Part shown: positions 16,469 to 29,852 of the stretch, piece after piece | Layout: each line of letters opens with the position of its first letter | Numbering within the stretch: position 1 is the stretch's first letter | NCBI RefSeq assembly: GCF_008973465.1 | Contig: NZ_WBXN01000004.1 | Location: 1,984,001-2,048,000, forward strand | From: Streptomyces sp. SS1-1 | GTDB lineage: Bacteria > Actinomycetota > Actinomycetes > Streptomycetales > Streptomycetaceae | Length of the DNA: 64,000 bases | Direction: 5' to 3' | Program-made: the position numbers and the translations under genes | The notes under the pieces: model-generated | The model's input: only the letters and a program-made list of their open reading frames with translations | Told to the model about the DNA's origin: nothing | Database searches by the model: none

Positions 16469-16547
16469 AGCCGTTCCCCGGCCTTCGGCCAGCGCGACAC
16501 GACGTACGTCTTCCCACGGACCTCTCGCGCGAAAGAGCTGACCTCCC

Positions 16548-17099
16548 ATGGCGACCACCCGTTCCCTGTCCTCCGCCCCCACCCTCGCCTCCCCCTCGTC
16601 GACCGGTGTCCGGCAGCATCTGCGTGCCGTCGACCGGGACGAGGTGATCGACGTCGCGGACCTCCTGCCGCCGGGCGCCACCTGGCTGCCCGCCCCCCAG
16701 CACTCCCTGCCCGCCCTGCCGGGACAGCCGCCGATGGTCGGCTACCTGGTGCTCGTACCGGCAGACCGGCAGCCGGCGCTCGTCCCGGCCGCCGAGCCCG
16801 TCGACGACCCGCTGGTCTCCATCGACCCGGTGCGGCGCACCGCCGCCGTCGACGGCCGGGAACTCGACCTGACGTACCTGGAGTTCGAGCTCCTCGCCCA
16901 TCTGGTGGCGCACCCGCACCGGGTGCACACCCGCGACCAGCTGGTCACCACGGTGTGGGGGTACGGGCATGTCGGCGACGGCCGGACCGTCGACGTGCAC
17001 ATCGCCCGGCTGCGCCGCAAGCTGGGCGCCGAGCACCGGGACACCATCCGCACGATCCGCCGCGTCGGCTACAAGTACGCCCCGCCGGCCGGGCGCTGA
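16548..17099 (+). CDS. Orphan winged-helix (OmpR/PhoB-type) DNA-binding protein
   Basis: 183 residues. The first 85 residues are proline/alanine-rich and not a receiver domain. The C-terminal part is a clear OmpR-type winged helix: ELDLTYLEFELLAHLVAHP, TRDQLVTTVWGYGH, DGRTVDVHIARLRRKL, IRTIRRVGYKYAPP. So it has the output domain of a response regulator without the phosphorylatable receiver, and no kinase lies beside it. Regulation may come through the leader region upstream (16346-16468). Start ATG 16548 with a GAAAGAG purine stretch upstream. Targets unknown; nitrogen or sulfur control would be guesses from the neighbourhood. Confidence 0.82.
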   Translation: MATTRSLSSAPTLASPSSTGVRQHLRAVDRDEVIDVADLLPPGATWLPAPQHSLPALPGQPPMVGYLVLVPADRQPALVPAAEPVDDPLVSIDPVRRTAAVDGRELDLTYLEFELLAHLVAHPHRVHTRDQLVTTVWGYGHVGDGRTVDVHIARLRRKLGAEHRDTIRTIRRVGYKYAPPAGR

Positions 17100-17113
17100 C
17101 CGCCCGCCGCGTC

Positions 17114-17130
17114 CTCTGCCGTCGGCAGAG
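17114..17130 (+). terminator. Hairpin after the winged-helix gene
   Basis: CTCTGCC (17114-17120) and GGCAGAG (17124-17130), 7-bp stem with 3-nt loop, 14 bp after the stop. Modest stability, so a weak terminator at best. Confidence 0.5.
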
Positions 17131-17171
17131 CGCCGTTCCGTCCCGCGCGCCCGGCGGGCAGAGTCGCCGGT

Positions 17172-18188
17172 ATGAGACTTCTGGTGCTGGGCGGTACGGA
17201 GTTCGCGGGACGGGCGGTCGTGGAGGCGGCGCTCGGGCGTGGCTGGGAGGTGACCGTCCTCCACCGGGGGCGGCACGACCCCCCGGCCGGGGTGCGGTCG
17301 CTGCGCGGTGACCGCACCGCGCCCGACGGGCTCGCCGCCCTCGCCGGGGACGAGACGTGGGACGCCGTGGTCGACACCTGGTCGGCGGCGCCCCGCCCGG
17401 TCCGGGACGCGGCCCGGCTGCTGCGGGACCGGGCGGGGCGGTACGTGTACGTGTCGAGCCGCTCGGTGTACGCGTGGGCGCCGCCCGCCGGGTACGGCGA
17501 GGACGCCCCGGTGATCGGGGGCGCCGAGGCGGGCGCCGGGCAGACCGACTACGCGCGCGACAAGCGGGGCGGCGAACTGGCCGCCGTCGAGGGGTTCGGG
17601 GCCGGCCGCTCACTGCTGGTGCGGGCCGGGCTGATCCTCGGGCCGTACGAGAACGTCGGCCGGCTGCCGTGGTGGCTGAACCGGATGGCGCGCGGCGGCC
17701 CGGTCCTGGCGCCCGGTCCCCGGGACCTGCCGTTGCAGTACGTCGACGTCCGGGACCTCGCGGAGTGGATGCTCGACGCGGTGGAGGCGGGGCTGAGCGG
17801 GGCGTACAACCTGACAAGTCCTCAGGGGCACGCCACTATGGGCGAGTTCCTCGACGCCTGCGCGGCGGTGGCCGGGCCGGACGCCGACCTGCGCTGGGTC
17901 GAGCCGGACGTCGTACTGGGCGCGGGCATCGAGCCCTGGACACAGCTCCCGGTGTGGGTGCCGCCGGGCAGCGACCTGCACGACGCGCTGCACGCGGCGG
18001 ACGTCTCACGGGCCGTGGAGAGCGGGCTGCGGTGTCGTCCCGTCGCCGAGACGGTGGCGGACACCTGGCGGTGGCTCCAGGGCCTCGGCGGCACCGCGCC
18101 GCGGCGTCCGGACCGCTCCCTCAAGGGCCTGGATCCGGAGGTGGAGGCGAAGGCCCTCGCGGCCGCGGAGGACGCCCCCACCGCCTGA
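17172..18188 (+). CDS. NAD-dependent epimerase/reductase (atypical SDR)
   Basis: 338 residues of the extended/atypical short-chain dehydrogenase type. The nucleotide-binding glycine motif is LVLGGTEFAGR (4-14), with basic residues at the end of strand 2 (LHRGRH) that suggest NADP. YVYVSSRSVYAW and a later TDYARDKRGGE place the catalytic Ser and Tyr-x-x-x-Lys-like segments (Y-A-R-D-K). Similar proteins are reductases or epimerases acting on sugars or isoflavone-like substrates; the substrate is unknown. ATG 17172 has no strong ribosome site. No operon partner is evident. Confidence 0.8.
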   Translation: MRLLVLGGTEFAGRAVVEAALGRGWEVTVLHRGRHDPPAGVRSLRGDRTAPDGLAALAGDETWDAVVDTWSAAPRPVRDAARLLRDRAGRYVYVSSRSVYAWAPPAGYGEDAPVIGGAEAGAGQTDYARDKRGGELAAVEGFGAGRSLLVRAGLILGPYENVGRLPWWLNRMARGGPVLAPGPRDLPLQYVDVRDLAEWMLDAVEAGLSGAYNLTSPQGHATMGEFLDACAAVAGPDADLRWVEPDVVLGAGIEPWTQLPVWVPPGSDLHDALHAADVSRAVESGLRCRPVAETVADTWRWLQGLGGTAPRRPDRSLKGLDPEVEAKALAAAEDAPTA

Positions 18189-18301
18189 CCGGCCTCTTCA
18201 CCCCGTGTACGGGATCAGCAACTCCCGGTGTCAGAGCGGCTGTTGAGACCGCACCGTACACATGAATCTCTCAGGAATTCCCGGGACGGCTGAACACCCG
18301 T

Positions 18302-18330
18302 GCGGCGCCCTCCGTATGAGAGGGCGCCGC
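18302..18330 (+). terminator. Hairpin upstream of the DUF1996 gene
   Basis: GCGGCGCCCTC (18302-18312) pairs with GAGGGCGCCGC (18320-18330), 11 bp, 7-nt loop, followed by TTC. It is 114 bp past the epimerase stop and 55 bp before the DUF1996 start, so it is either the epimerase terminator or a structure in the DUF1996 leader. Confidence 0.65.
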
Positions 18331-18384
18331 TTCACTCCTGTCGGGCGCCTCGATGCCCCCGAAAAAGGAAGTCAGAGGAGTTCC

Positions 18385-19905
18385 ATGGGACGCAACACAA
18401 GAAAACGCCGTACGCCACTGGCCACCAAGGCCATTGCCGCATCGGCGGCCCTAGCGCTCGGTGGGGGCGGGCTTGTCTGGGCCAATTTCTACGCATCGGC
18501 GCACGAGGACGGACACTCCGGGAACCGGACGAAGTCCGCCTCCGCGCGCGTCGCGACGATCAACTGCCCGGACGTGGGCCAGCGGCTGACGAAGGTGCCG
18601 AGAAGCGCGCGCAGGACCGTCGCCAAGGAACTGGCGCTGCTCGACCGGCAGATCACGGCGGCCTACACCCGGCTCGCTCAGACGCGGCAGGCTCAGGCGG
18701 GTGACGCCAACTACGTCAGCAACGCCATTCTCAGCCCGCTGAAGTCCAAGCGCGTCGCCACGCTCGACCGCATCCGCCAGAGCATCAACCGGGGCGGCGG
18801 CAAGGCCCCGCGCGACATGAACCGGTGGGCGCAGTGCCAGGGCGTCCCGGCGGAGCAGCCGACCGGCGGCGGGCAGCAGAACGGCGGCGGTCAGCAGGGC
18901 GGCGGGCAGCAGGGCGGCGGGCAGAACAACGGCGGACAGGACAACGGCGGCGGGCAGCAGAACAACGGCGGGCAGGCCGGCAACGGCCCCGTGGCGGACG
19001 ACTTCATCAAGATCGAGGACGTCCAGCCCAACTCCCGCAACCTGCCCAACGGTCTTCCGGCGAACGGTGACAGCGGCTCGACCGGCAGCTTCACCACCCG
19101 GTGCGGCACCAACGAGAACGCGAACCGCAACTCGGACAACGTGATCGTGGCGCCCGGCGTCAGCAACGGCGCCCAGCACCAGCACGACTACGTCGGCAAC
19201 CAGAGCAACAACGCCTTCGCCAGCGACCAGGACCTGGCCAACGCGGACACCACCTGCCAGAACCAGGGCGACAAGTCGTCGTACTTCTGGCCGGTCATCC
19301 GCATCCAGGACGGGTCGCAGGACATCGACGCCGGACAGCCCGGCGGCGGTCAGGACGGCAACGTCGGCAAGATCGTCGCGCCGAACGAGGCCCAGCTGAA
19401 GTTCGTGGGCAACCGCACCAGCGACGTCGTCGCGATGCCGAAGGCGCTGCGCATCATCACCGGTGACGCGAAGTCCTTCGTCAACGGCCTGAACAACGCC
19501 AACACGGCGTGGAGCTGCACCGGCTTCGAGGACCGCCAGGTGACGGACAAGTACCCGATCTGCCCCGACGGCAGCAGCGTGGTGCGCACGTCCGCCTTCC
19601 AGAGCTGCTGGGACGGGCAGAACATCGACAGCGCCAACCACCGCACGCACGTCGCCTTCGTGCAGGCGGACGGCACCTGCGCCAACGGGTTCAAGGCCAT
19701 CCCCCAGCTCCAGGTCCGCCTGGTGTACGACATCCAGGCCCCGCAGATCCAGAACGGGCAGGTGCAGAACGCCTTCGCGATCGACTCCTTCCCGGACCAG
19801 CTGCACAAGCCGATCACCGACCACAACGACTTCATCAACTTCTTCGACGAGAACCTGATGAACCAGGTGGTCCAGTGCATCAACAGCGGCCAGGACTGCG
19901 ACTAG
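18385..19905 (+). CDS. Secreted DUF1996-domain protein
   Basis: 506 residues. A basic N-terminus (GRNTRKRR) and hydrophobic helix (about 15-33) form a signal peptide or anchor. A helical domain with paired cysteines follows (about 55-150), then a Gly/Gln/Asn-rich linker (about 157-208), then a large domain (about 210-506) containing [35 protein letters not shown] and CPDGSS, as in DUF1996, a family of secreted actinobacterial and fungal proteins of unknown activity. Start ATG 18385 has GAGGAG 6 nt upstream; a frame open from 18262 is less likely. Cysteine pairs suggest disulfides outside the cell. Confidence 0.82.
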   Translation: MGRNTRKRRTPLATKAIAASAALALGGGGLVWANFYASAHEDGHSGNRTKSASARVATINCPDVGQRLTKVPRSARRTVAKELALLDRQITAAYTRLAQTRQAQAGDANYVSNAILSPLKSKRVATLDRIRQSINRGGGKAPRDMNRWAQCQGVPAEQPTGGGQQNGGGQQGGGQQGGGQNNGGQDNGGGQQNNGGQAGNGPVADDFIKIEDVQPNSRNLPNGLPANGDSGSTGSFTTRCGTNENANRNSDNVIVAPGVSNGAQHQHDYVGNQSNNAFASDQDLANADTTCQNQGDKSSYFWPVIRIQDGSQDIDAGQPGGGQDGNVGKIVAPNEAQLKFVGNRTSDVVAMPKALRIITGDAKSFVNGLNNANTAWSCTGFEDRQVTDKYPICPDGSSVVRTSAFQSCWDGQNIDSANHRTHVAFVQADGTCANGFKAIPQLQVRLVYDIQAPQIQNGQVQNAFAIDSFPDQLHKPITDHNDFINFFDENLMNQVVQCINSGQDCD

Positions 19906-19920
19906 TCCCCGGCCCATGAG

Positions 19921-19957
19921 AAAAGGCCGGCTGCGGAATTCCCGCAGCCGGCCTTTT
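19921..19957. terminator. Bidirectional terminator
   Basis: AAAAGGCCGGCTGCGG pairs perfectly with CCGCAGCCGGCCTTTT (16 bp, loop AATTC). The A-run on one side and T-run on the other give a canonical intrinsic terminator in both directions, between convergent genes. Confidence 0.95.
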
Positions 19958-20001
19958 CCGTGTCCTGTTCTCCGTAGCCGGTTCTCCGTATCCGGAGTGG
20001 A

Positions 20002-20433
20002 TCAGCCGTGATGGCCGCCCTTGTTGTGGCTGCCGCCGGGATTCATGTGCTCGGAGCCCTCTTCCATCGTTCCGCCGAGTGTGTCCTGGAGGGCGGTGAC
20101 CGTCTTCTCCTGGCCGACGGCGACCCATTTGCGGCCGACGAGGTAGTAGCCGCCGTAGTCCTTCGCGCCGCTCAGCCACTCGGCCTGACCGCGGTCCGTG
20201 GCGAAGGTGGCGAGGATGTACTTGTCCTTGCCCGTCGTGCAGATCGCCTGCCGGATCTCGTCGGCGTCGGTCTGCATGTTCGGGTCGCACTTCGCCTTGG
20301 CGGCCAGCTGCTCCAGACTGCCGGTCGCCGTCTTCGGCGCCTTCGCCTCGTCGTCGCCGCCGGCGCCGCACCCGGCCAGCGCGAGCACCGCCACCGCGCC
20401 GCTCAGCGCGAGCATCGGTCGGGTCAGTCTCAT
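20002..20433 (-). CDS. Lipoprotein of unknown function
   Basis: 143 residues. MRLTRPMLALSGAVAVLALAGC carries a lipoprotein signal with lipobox LAGC (Cys22). The mature part contains two cysteines, an acidic/lysine-rich stretch and a His/Gly-rich end (GGSHNKGGHHG) that might bind metal. No family recognised. ATG 20433 is preceded by GGAGG 6 nt upstream; the frame opens 29 codons earlier without a signal sequence. Anchored on the outer face of the membrane. Confidence 0.75.
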   Translation of the reverse strand: MRLTRPMLALSGAVAVLALAGCGAGGDDEAKAPKTATGSLEQLAAKAKCDPNMQTDADEIRQAICTTGKDKYILATFATDRGQAEWLSGAKDYGGYYLVGRKWVAVGQEKTVTALQDTLGGTMEEGSEHMNPGGSHNKGGHHG

Positions 20434-20537
20434 CTCGTCCTCCGGTCCATGCCGCACGGAGCCCGGCCGGGCCCTCGTCTCCCATACGGCTGCGGTGCGC
20501 GATGCGCTCAAACGATGCACGCAAACAGGAGGCTCTC

Positions 20538-21074
20538 ATGGAACGGGCGTGCGAGGGTGATCCGATGGACCAGGACTGGGAGAACCGCGTCAGCGCGGCA
20601 TGGGCGAGTTTCGACGACTACCCCGAGGAGCGGGCGGCCGAGTTCCGCGCGCTCATCGACGGGCTGGTGGCCGAACTGCCGGACGGCAGCCCGCTCGGCC
20701 CCTTCGAGCAGGCGTGCGCCTGGGACTCGACGGGACACTCGGACCGTGCCGTGCCGCTGTACCGGGAGGCGCTGGCGCGCGGACTGAGCGGCTACAAGGG
20801 GCGGCGGGCCAAGATCCAGATGTCGAGCTCGCTGCGGAACGTGGGGCGGGCGGAGGAGGGCGTCGCGCTGTTGACGCCGGAGCTGGACGGGCCGTCCGAC
20901 GAGCTGGACGACGCGGTGCGCGCGACGCTGGCGCTGTGCCTGTCGAGCCTCGGCCGGGACCGGGAGGGGCTGGCACTGGTGCTGGGCGCGCTCGCCCCGC
21001 ATCTGCCGCGCTACCAGCGGTCGATGGCGAACTACGCGCGTGCGCTCGTGGAACCCCGGGCGCAGGAGGTCTGA
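20538..21074 (+). CDS. Tetratricopeptide-repeat protein
   Basis: 178 residues, soluble, built of paired helices: FEQACAWDSTGHSDRAVPLYREAL, then SSLRNVGRAEEGVALL and LALCLSSLGRDREGLALV, which read as TPR units. Such proteins scaffold protein contacts; the partner is unknown. Start ATG 20538 follows CAGGAGG by 5 nt. An ATG at 20565 (MDQDWENR) is a possible later start. Confidence 0.75.
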   Translation: MERACEGDPMDQDWENRVSAAWASFDDYPEERAAEFRALIDGLVAELPDGSPLGPFEQACAWDSTGHSDRAVPLYREALARGLSGYKGRRAKIQMSSSLRNVGRAEEGVALLTPELDGPSDELDDAVRATLALCLSSLGRDREGLALVLGALAPHLPRYQRSMANYARALVEPRAQEV

Positions 21075-21156
21075 CCCGGGCCGTGCGGACGCCTCCGGTG
21101 GGCCGGGGGCGCCCCGGTCACGGTGACCAACCGCCGATTCGCTCGTTCTGCTGAAC

Positions 21157-23085
21157 GTGCAGTCACAGGATGTCGCCTCGCGCCCCGCAGCCAGCTCCGC
21201 CGGCCCGGTCGTGGACGTCGAGCGGGCCGAGGCCGCGCTCGTCGAGCACTACCCGCGTCTGGTCCGCCTCGCCTACCTGGTGCTGCCACCGGGCCTCGGG
21301 CGCAACCGGCGTGTCCTGACCGCGCACTCCCTCACCCAGCGGGCGCTGCCCCGCGGCCGCTCGGCGCCGACGCCCGCGATCCCGGCCCAGCCGAGCGGGC
21401 GGGACGGCGACCCCGGGTACGCGTTCCTGCGCGCGCGGCTGCTGCGGGCCGCGCTGGAGGCGGGCCGTCCGCTGAAGCGGGCCGCCTGGCCGCGCCGCTC
21501 CCAGCTGCCGCCCCTGCTGCCCCAGGTCTGGGGCCTGCGGCTGTTCCCCCGGTCGGGCGGCGCCGACGAACTGGCCCTGGACCAGCAGCTGTCGGCGCTG
21601 TCGGGGCCGGCCCGCGCGGCCTATGTGCTGCGCGGCCTGGAGAAGCTGCCGGACGACGCGGTACGGGCCGTCCTGGAGGCGGCCGGGGTCGAGGACCCGG
21701 ACGACGCGCTCGACGAGGCCGACGGCGTCGAGGCGCGCTACACGCTGCTGGAGTCCCCGGAGTTCGACCCCTGCTCGCTGCAGGCCCGGCCGACCGATCT
21801 GATGCGGCGCCGCCAGCATCTGCGGGCGGTGCTCGCCGCGGGGGCCGCCCTGCTGGTGTGCGGGGCGCTGCTCGGCCTGCCGGGCGAGGGCTGGGCCCCC
21901 GACGGTCCGGCCGCTCCCCCGTACGCGCGCAACCCGTCGGCGGAGGCGGCCCTCGACCCCGCCCAGCTGACGAAGGTGCCGGCGGCGGCCTGGCAGTCGT
22001 CGGCGCGCACCGACTTCTCGGTGTGGCCCGCGCGCGGCGACCTCACCGGCGACTCGGCGCTGCTGCGCCGCGCCCTCGCGACCTGGGCCCGCCCCGGGGA
22101 GACGGTCGCGGTGTCGGCGACCCCGGGCACCCCGGCGGGCGGCCCGCCCGGAGCGCCGCAGCTGCTGTACGCGGGCACCGTCGACTCGGTGCGCGTGGTC
22201 CTGCTGTACGACGGCCTGCGCGTGGCCCGTTACGCCGAGCCCACGGACGGCACGGCGGGCGCCGCCCTGGACTTCTCGCGGGTGGACGGCGCGACCCGGG
22301 CGGAGGCGGGCGCGGTGGTGCTGAGCCGCGCCGACGGCAACGTCCGCTATCTGCTGGCCCCGTGGGTGCGGAAGGCGGCCGAGCGGGATCTGGTGAAGCC
22401 GGGTGCCGGGGCGATGGACCTCACGGTGACCGGCGGGGTCACCTCGCCGATGGCGAGCCCGGCGGCCCGGCAGGGCGGCGGTTCCTGCACCTCGTGGAAC
22501 GTGCTGCAGGTGACGGACGGCACGGGCACCCGGCTGCTGACCGACCTGGCCGAGCTGGTCCCGGCGCGGCTCACCGCCGGGCGCCCCGGGCAGGCCGGGG
22601 ACGTCTCCGGGGCGCGGGCGCTGCGGGCGTGGGCGCCGAACGCGTGCTGGCTGGGCGCCCTGGGCTCGGCGGGCGTGCGGTCGGTGAACGCCTGGCCGTA
22701 CGCGCACCAGCCGTTGCCGGACGGCAGCGGTACCGGGGACTGGGTGTGCACACGGGCCGAGACCTGGCGGGGCGGCGGCGAGCGGGTGCTGGCGCAGTTC
22801 CGTACGCCGGGCACCGCGCAGGCGGCGGTGGTGGCGAAGGCGCAGAACGTGGCGGCGTGCGGGGCGCGGGATCCGCATGTGCTGGCCGGGGTGCTGTGGA
22901 AGGCGCAGTCGGGCGGCTGGTATCTGCTGGCGGCCGGTGACCGGGAGACGGAGGCCGTACGGGCGTCGGGCGGGGTGCGCGGCTCGGCCACGGGGAGCCT
23001 GCTGGCGGTTCCGGCGCGGCAGGGTGCGCGGGCGGAGCTGAAGGGGACGCTGGAGGACGGGCGGACGATCGGCGGCCTCACGTGA
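21157..23085 (+). CDS. Sigma-factor-like N-terminus fused to a membrane-anchored extracytoplasmic domain
   Basis: 642 residues. Residues about 20-70 (VERAEAALVEHYPRLVRLAYLVLP) recall a degenerate sigma-70/ECF region 2, and about 145-185 (LDQQLSALSGPARAAYVLRGLEKLPDDAVR) recall region 4.1/4.2. A transmembrane helix follows at about 218-240 (LRAVLAAGAALLVCGALLGLP), then about 400 residues, presumably outside, with several cysteines (C466, C524, C549, C566) and no recognised family. This suggests an ECF-like protein tethered to the membrane or a domain re-used for another role. GTG 21157 is taken from the frame; no clear ribosome site. Function unknown. Confidence 0.62.
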   Translation: MQSQDVASRPAASSAGPVVDVERAEAALVEHYPRLVRLAYLVLPPGLGRNRRVLTAHSLTQRALPRGRSAPTPAIPAQPSGRDGDPGYAFLRARLLRAALEAGRPLKRAAWPRRSQLPPLLPQVWGLRLFPRSGGADELALDQQLSALSGPARAAYVLRGLEKLPDDAVRAVLEAAGVEDPDDALDEADGVEARYTLLESPEFDPCSLQARPTDLMRRRQHLRAVLAAGAALLVCGALLGLPGEGWAPDGPAAPPYARNPSAEAALDPAQLTKVPAAAWQSSARTDFSVWPARGDLTGDSALLRRALATWARPGETVAVSATPGTPAGGPPGAPQLLYAGTVDSVRVVLLYDGLRVARYAEPTDGTAGAALDFSRVDGATRAEAGAVVLSRADGNVRYLLAPWVRKAAERDLVKPGAGAMDLTVTGGVTSPMASPAARQGGGSCTSWNVLQVTDGTGTRLLTDLAELVPARLTAGRPGQAGDVSGARALRAWAPNACWLGALGSAGVRSVNAWPYAHQPLPDGSGTGDWVCTRAETWRGGGERVLAQFRTPGTAQAAVVAKAQNVAACGARDPHVLAGVLWKAQSGGWYLLAAGDRETEAVRASGGVRGSATGSLLAVPARQGARAELKGTLEDGRTIGGLT

Positions 23086-23163
23086 GGGGCGGAGCGGGCG
23101 GTTCGGCGCTCTGAGGTGAACACCCGTGGTCGGTCCGGTCCGTTCAGGGCCGGAATCGATCGG

Positions 23164-23169
23164 TAAGGT
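23164..23169 (+). promoter_or_regulatory. -10-like box for a leaderless TetR transcript
   Basis: TAAGGT ends 6 nt before ATG 23176, and there is no ribosome site. Confidence 0.5.
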
Positions 23170-23175
23170 GTTCGT

Positions 23176-23865
23176 ATGACTACCGGGGTACGTCGCAGAA
23201 TGGGAGTCGACGAGCGGCGGCAGCAGTTGATCGGCGTCGCCCTCGAACTGTTCAGCCAGCGCTCGCCCGACGAGGTCTCCATCGACGAGATAGCGTCGGC
23301 GGCCGGTATCTCCCGGCCGCTGGTCTACCACTACTTCCCCGGCAAACTCAGCTTGTACGAGGCCGCGTTGACGCGTGCGGCGGAGGACCTGGCGAGCCGG
23401 TTCGTGGAGCCGCCGGAGGGTCCGCTGGGGGCCCGGCTGCTGCGGGTGATGCGCCGCTTCTTCGACTTCGTCGACGAGCACGGGCCCGGTTTCTCGGCGC
23501 TGATGCGCGGCGGTCCGGCGGTCGGCTCGACGGCGACGAACGCGCTCATCGACTCGGTGCGGCAGGCCGCGTATGTCCAGATCCTTTCGCACCTGGGCGT
23601 GACGGACCCGCCCGCGCGGCTGGAGCTGGTGGTCCGCTCCTGGATCTCGCTCGCCGAGTCCACGGCCCTGATCTGGCTGGACGGCCGGCGTATCCCGCGC
23701 CGTGAGCTGGAGGTCCAGCTGGTGCACGACTTCGCCGCGCTGGCCGCGGTGAGCGCCGCCCACGACCCGGAGATGGGCGCGCTGCTGCGTGCCGTGCTGG
23801 CGGACGAGCCGACCGAGGGGCCCTTCAGCGACCTGGTCGGCCGGCTGGTCGCGCTGGCGTCGTAG
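23176..23865 (+). CDS. TetR-family transcriptional regulator
   Basis: 229 residues. The N-terminal TetR helix-turn-helix is clear (residues 13-60: QLIGVALELFSQRSPDEVSI, then IASAAGISRPLVYHYFPGK). The C-terminal domain is a helical ligand/dimer domain without a recognised ligand. The ATG at 23176 lacks a ribosome site but follows a -10-like TAAGGT by 6 nt, so translation is probably leaderless, as is common for actinobacterial regulators. The neighbouring gene on the other strand (23888) ends head-on and is not an obvious target. Confidence 0.88.
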   Translation: MTTGVRRRMGVDERRQQLIGVALELFSQRSPDEVSIDEIASAAGISRPLVYHYFPGKLSLYEAALTRAAEDLASRFVEPPEGPLGARLLRVMRRFFDFVDEHGPGFSALMRGGPAVGSTATNALIDSVRQAAYVQILSHLGVTDPPARLELVVRSWISLAESTALIWLDGRRIPRRELEVQLVHDFAALAAVSAAHDPEMGALLRAVLADEPTEGPFSDLVGRLVALAS

Positions 23866-23887
23866 CCGCGGTCGAGCCGCGGTCGGC

Positions 23888-24244
23888 TCAGCTCTCGTAC
23901 TTGCGGTACGACGGGTCGAGTTCGCGGACCTCGGCGGAGGCGTGCACGGCGAGGCCGCCGGCGGGCTTCACATGGGTGCGCAGCAGGTCGAGCACGGCCT
24001 CGGTGAGCCGGGCCTTGGTCTCCTCGGTGCGGCCGGCGAGCAGGCCGACGGTGACGTGCACGACGGCGTGCCCGGCGGTGTCGTCGCCGACCGCGGTGTC
24101 CTCGGTGCGGCGGAACTGCGTCTTGCAGGCGGGCGGCCTGGCGGCCGCGATGTCGACGACGGCGGTGTGCAGGGCCCGCGCGAACGCGGGGCGGTCGAAG
24201 TCGTCGGCCAGTTCCTGCGAGTAGTCGACGGTGATCTGCGGCAT
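23888..24244 (-). CDS. 5-carboxymethyl-2-hydroxymuconate isomerase-family protein
   Basis: 118 residues starting MPQITVDYSQELADDFDR. The Pro after the initiator Met is the catalytic base of the CHMI/tautomerase superfamily, and the length is typical of CHMI. In homoprotocatechuate breakdown CHMI isomerises 5-carboxymethyl-2-hydroxymuconate, but no other gene of that pathway is present, so the substrate is open. Start ATG 24244 has AGGAG 5-6 nt upstream. Confidence 0.75.
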   Translation of the reverse strand: MPQITVDYSQELADDFDRPAFARALHTAVVDIAAARPPACKTQFRRTEDTAVGDDTAGHAVVHVTVGLLAGRTEETKARLTEAVLDLLRTHVKPAGGLAVHASAEVRELDPSYRKYES

Positions 24245-24291
24245 GGGCGCTCCTGTTCGGGTTCTGCGGCCCCCACCCTAACCTCGGCGTG

Positions 24292-24326
24292 CGAAGGGGC
24301 GGCCCGGTGACCGGACCGCCCCTTCG
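24292..24326 (-). terminator. Terminator of the amylase-pullulanase gene
   Basis: CGAAGGGGCGG (24292-24302) pairs with CCGCCCCTTCG (24316-24326), with an inner CCGGT/ACCGG helix. It lies 12 bp beyond the stop at 24339. Confidence 0.88.
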
Positions 24327-24338
24327 TTCAGCTCCGTG

Positions 24339-29738
<5,400 letters not shown>

Positions 29739-29798
29739 AGAGGGGCTCCTTGCGATTGCGGCTCTTCGGGTCCGACCCCGCGCGACCGTATCGCCGTC

Positions 29799-29815
29799 GC
29801 AATGCTTACAGCAAG
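29799..29815 (-). promoter_or_regulatory. Possible MalR half-sites upstream of the amylase-pullulanase gene
   Basis: On the minus strand CTTGCTGTAAGCATTGC contains a CTTGC and a partly inverted GCATTGC, resembling the CTTGCAG-type elements of Streptomyces MalR operators, 60-77 bp before the start. Confidence 0.45.
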
Positions 29816-29852
29816 AGGCTTGAAACCACCGGTAAAAACTTTCAGTTGCCGC

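Noticed and set aside
18189..18384. Possible riboswitch before the DUF1996 gene (AATCTCTCAGG-like word recalling glycine riboswitches)
   Set aside because: The upstream conserved half of a glycine riboswitch and its partner helices cannot be found, and the gene is not a glycine gene. Only a hairpin at 18302-18330 can be supported.
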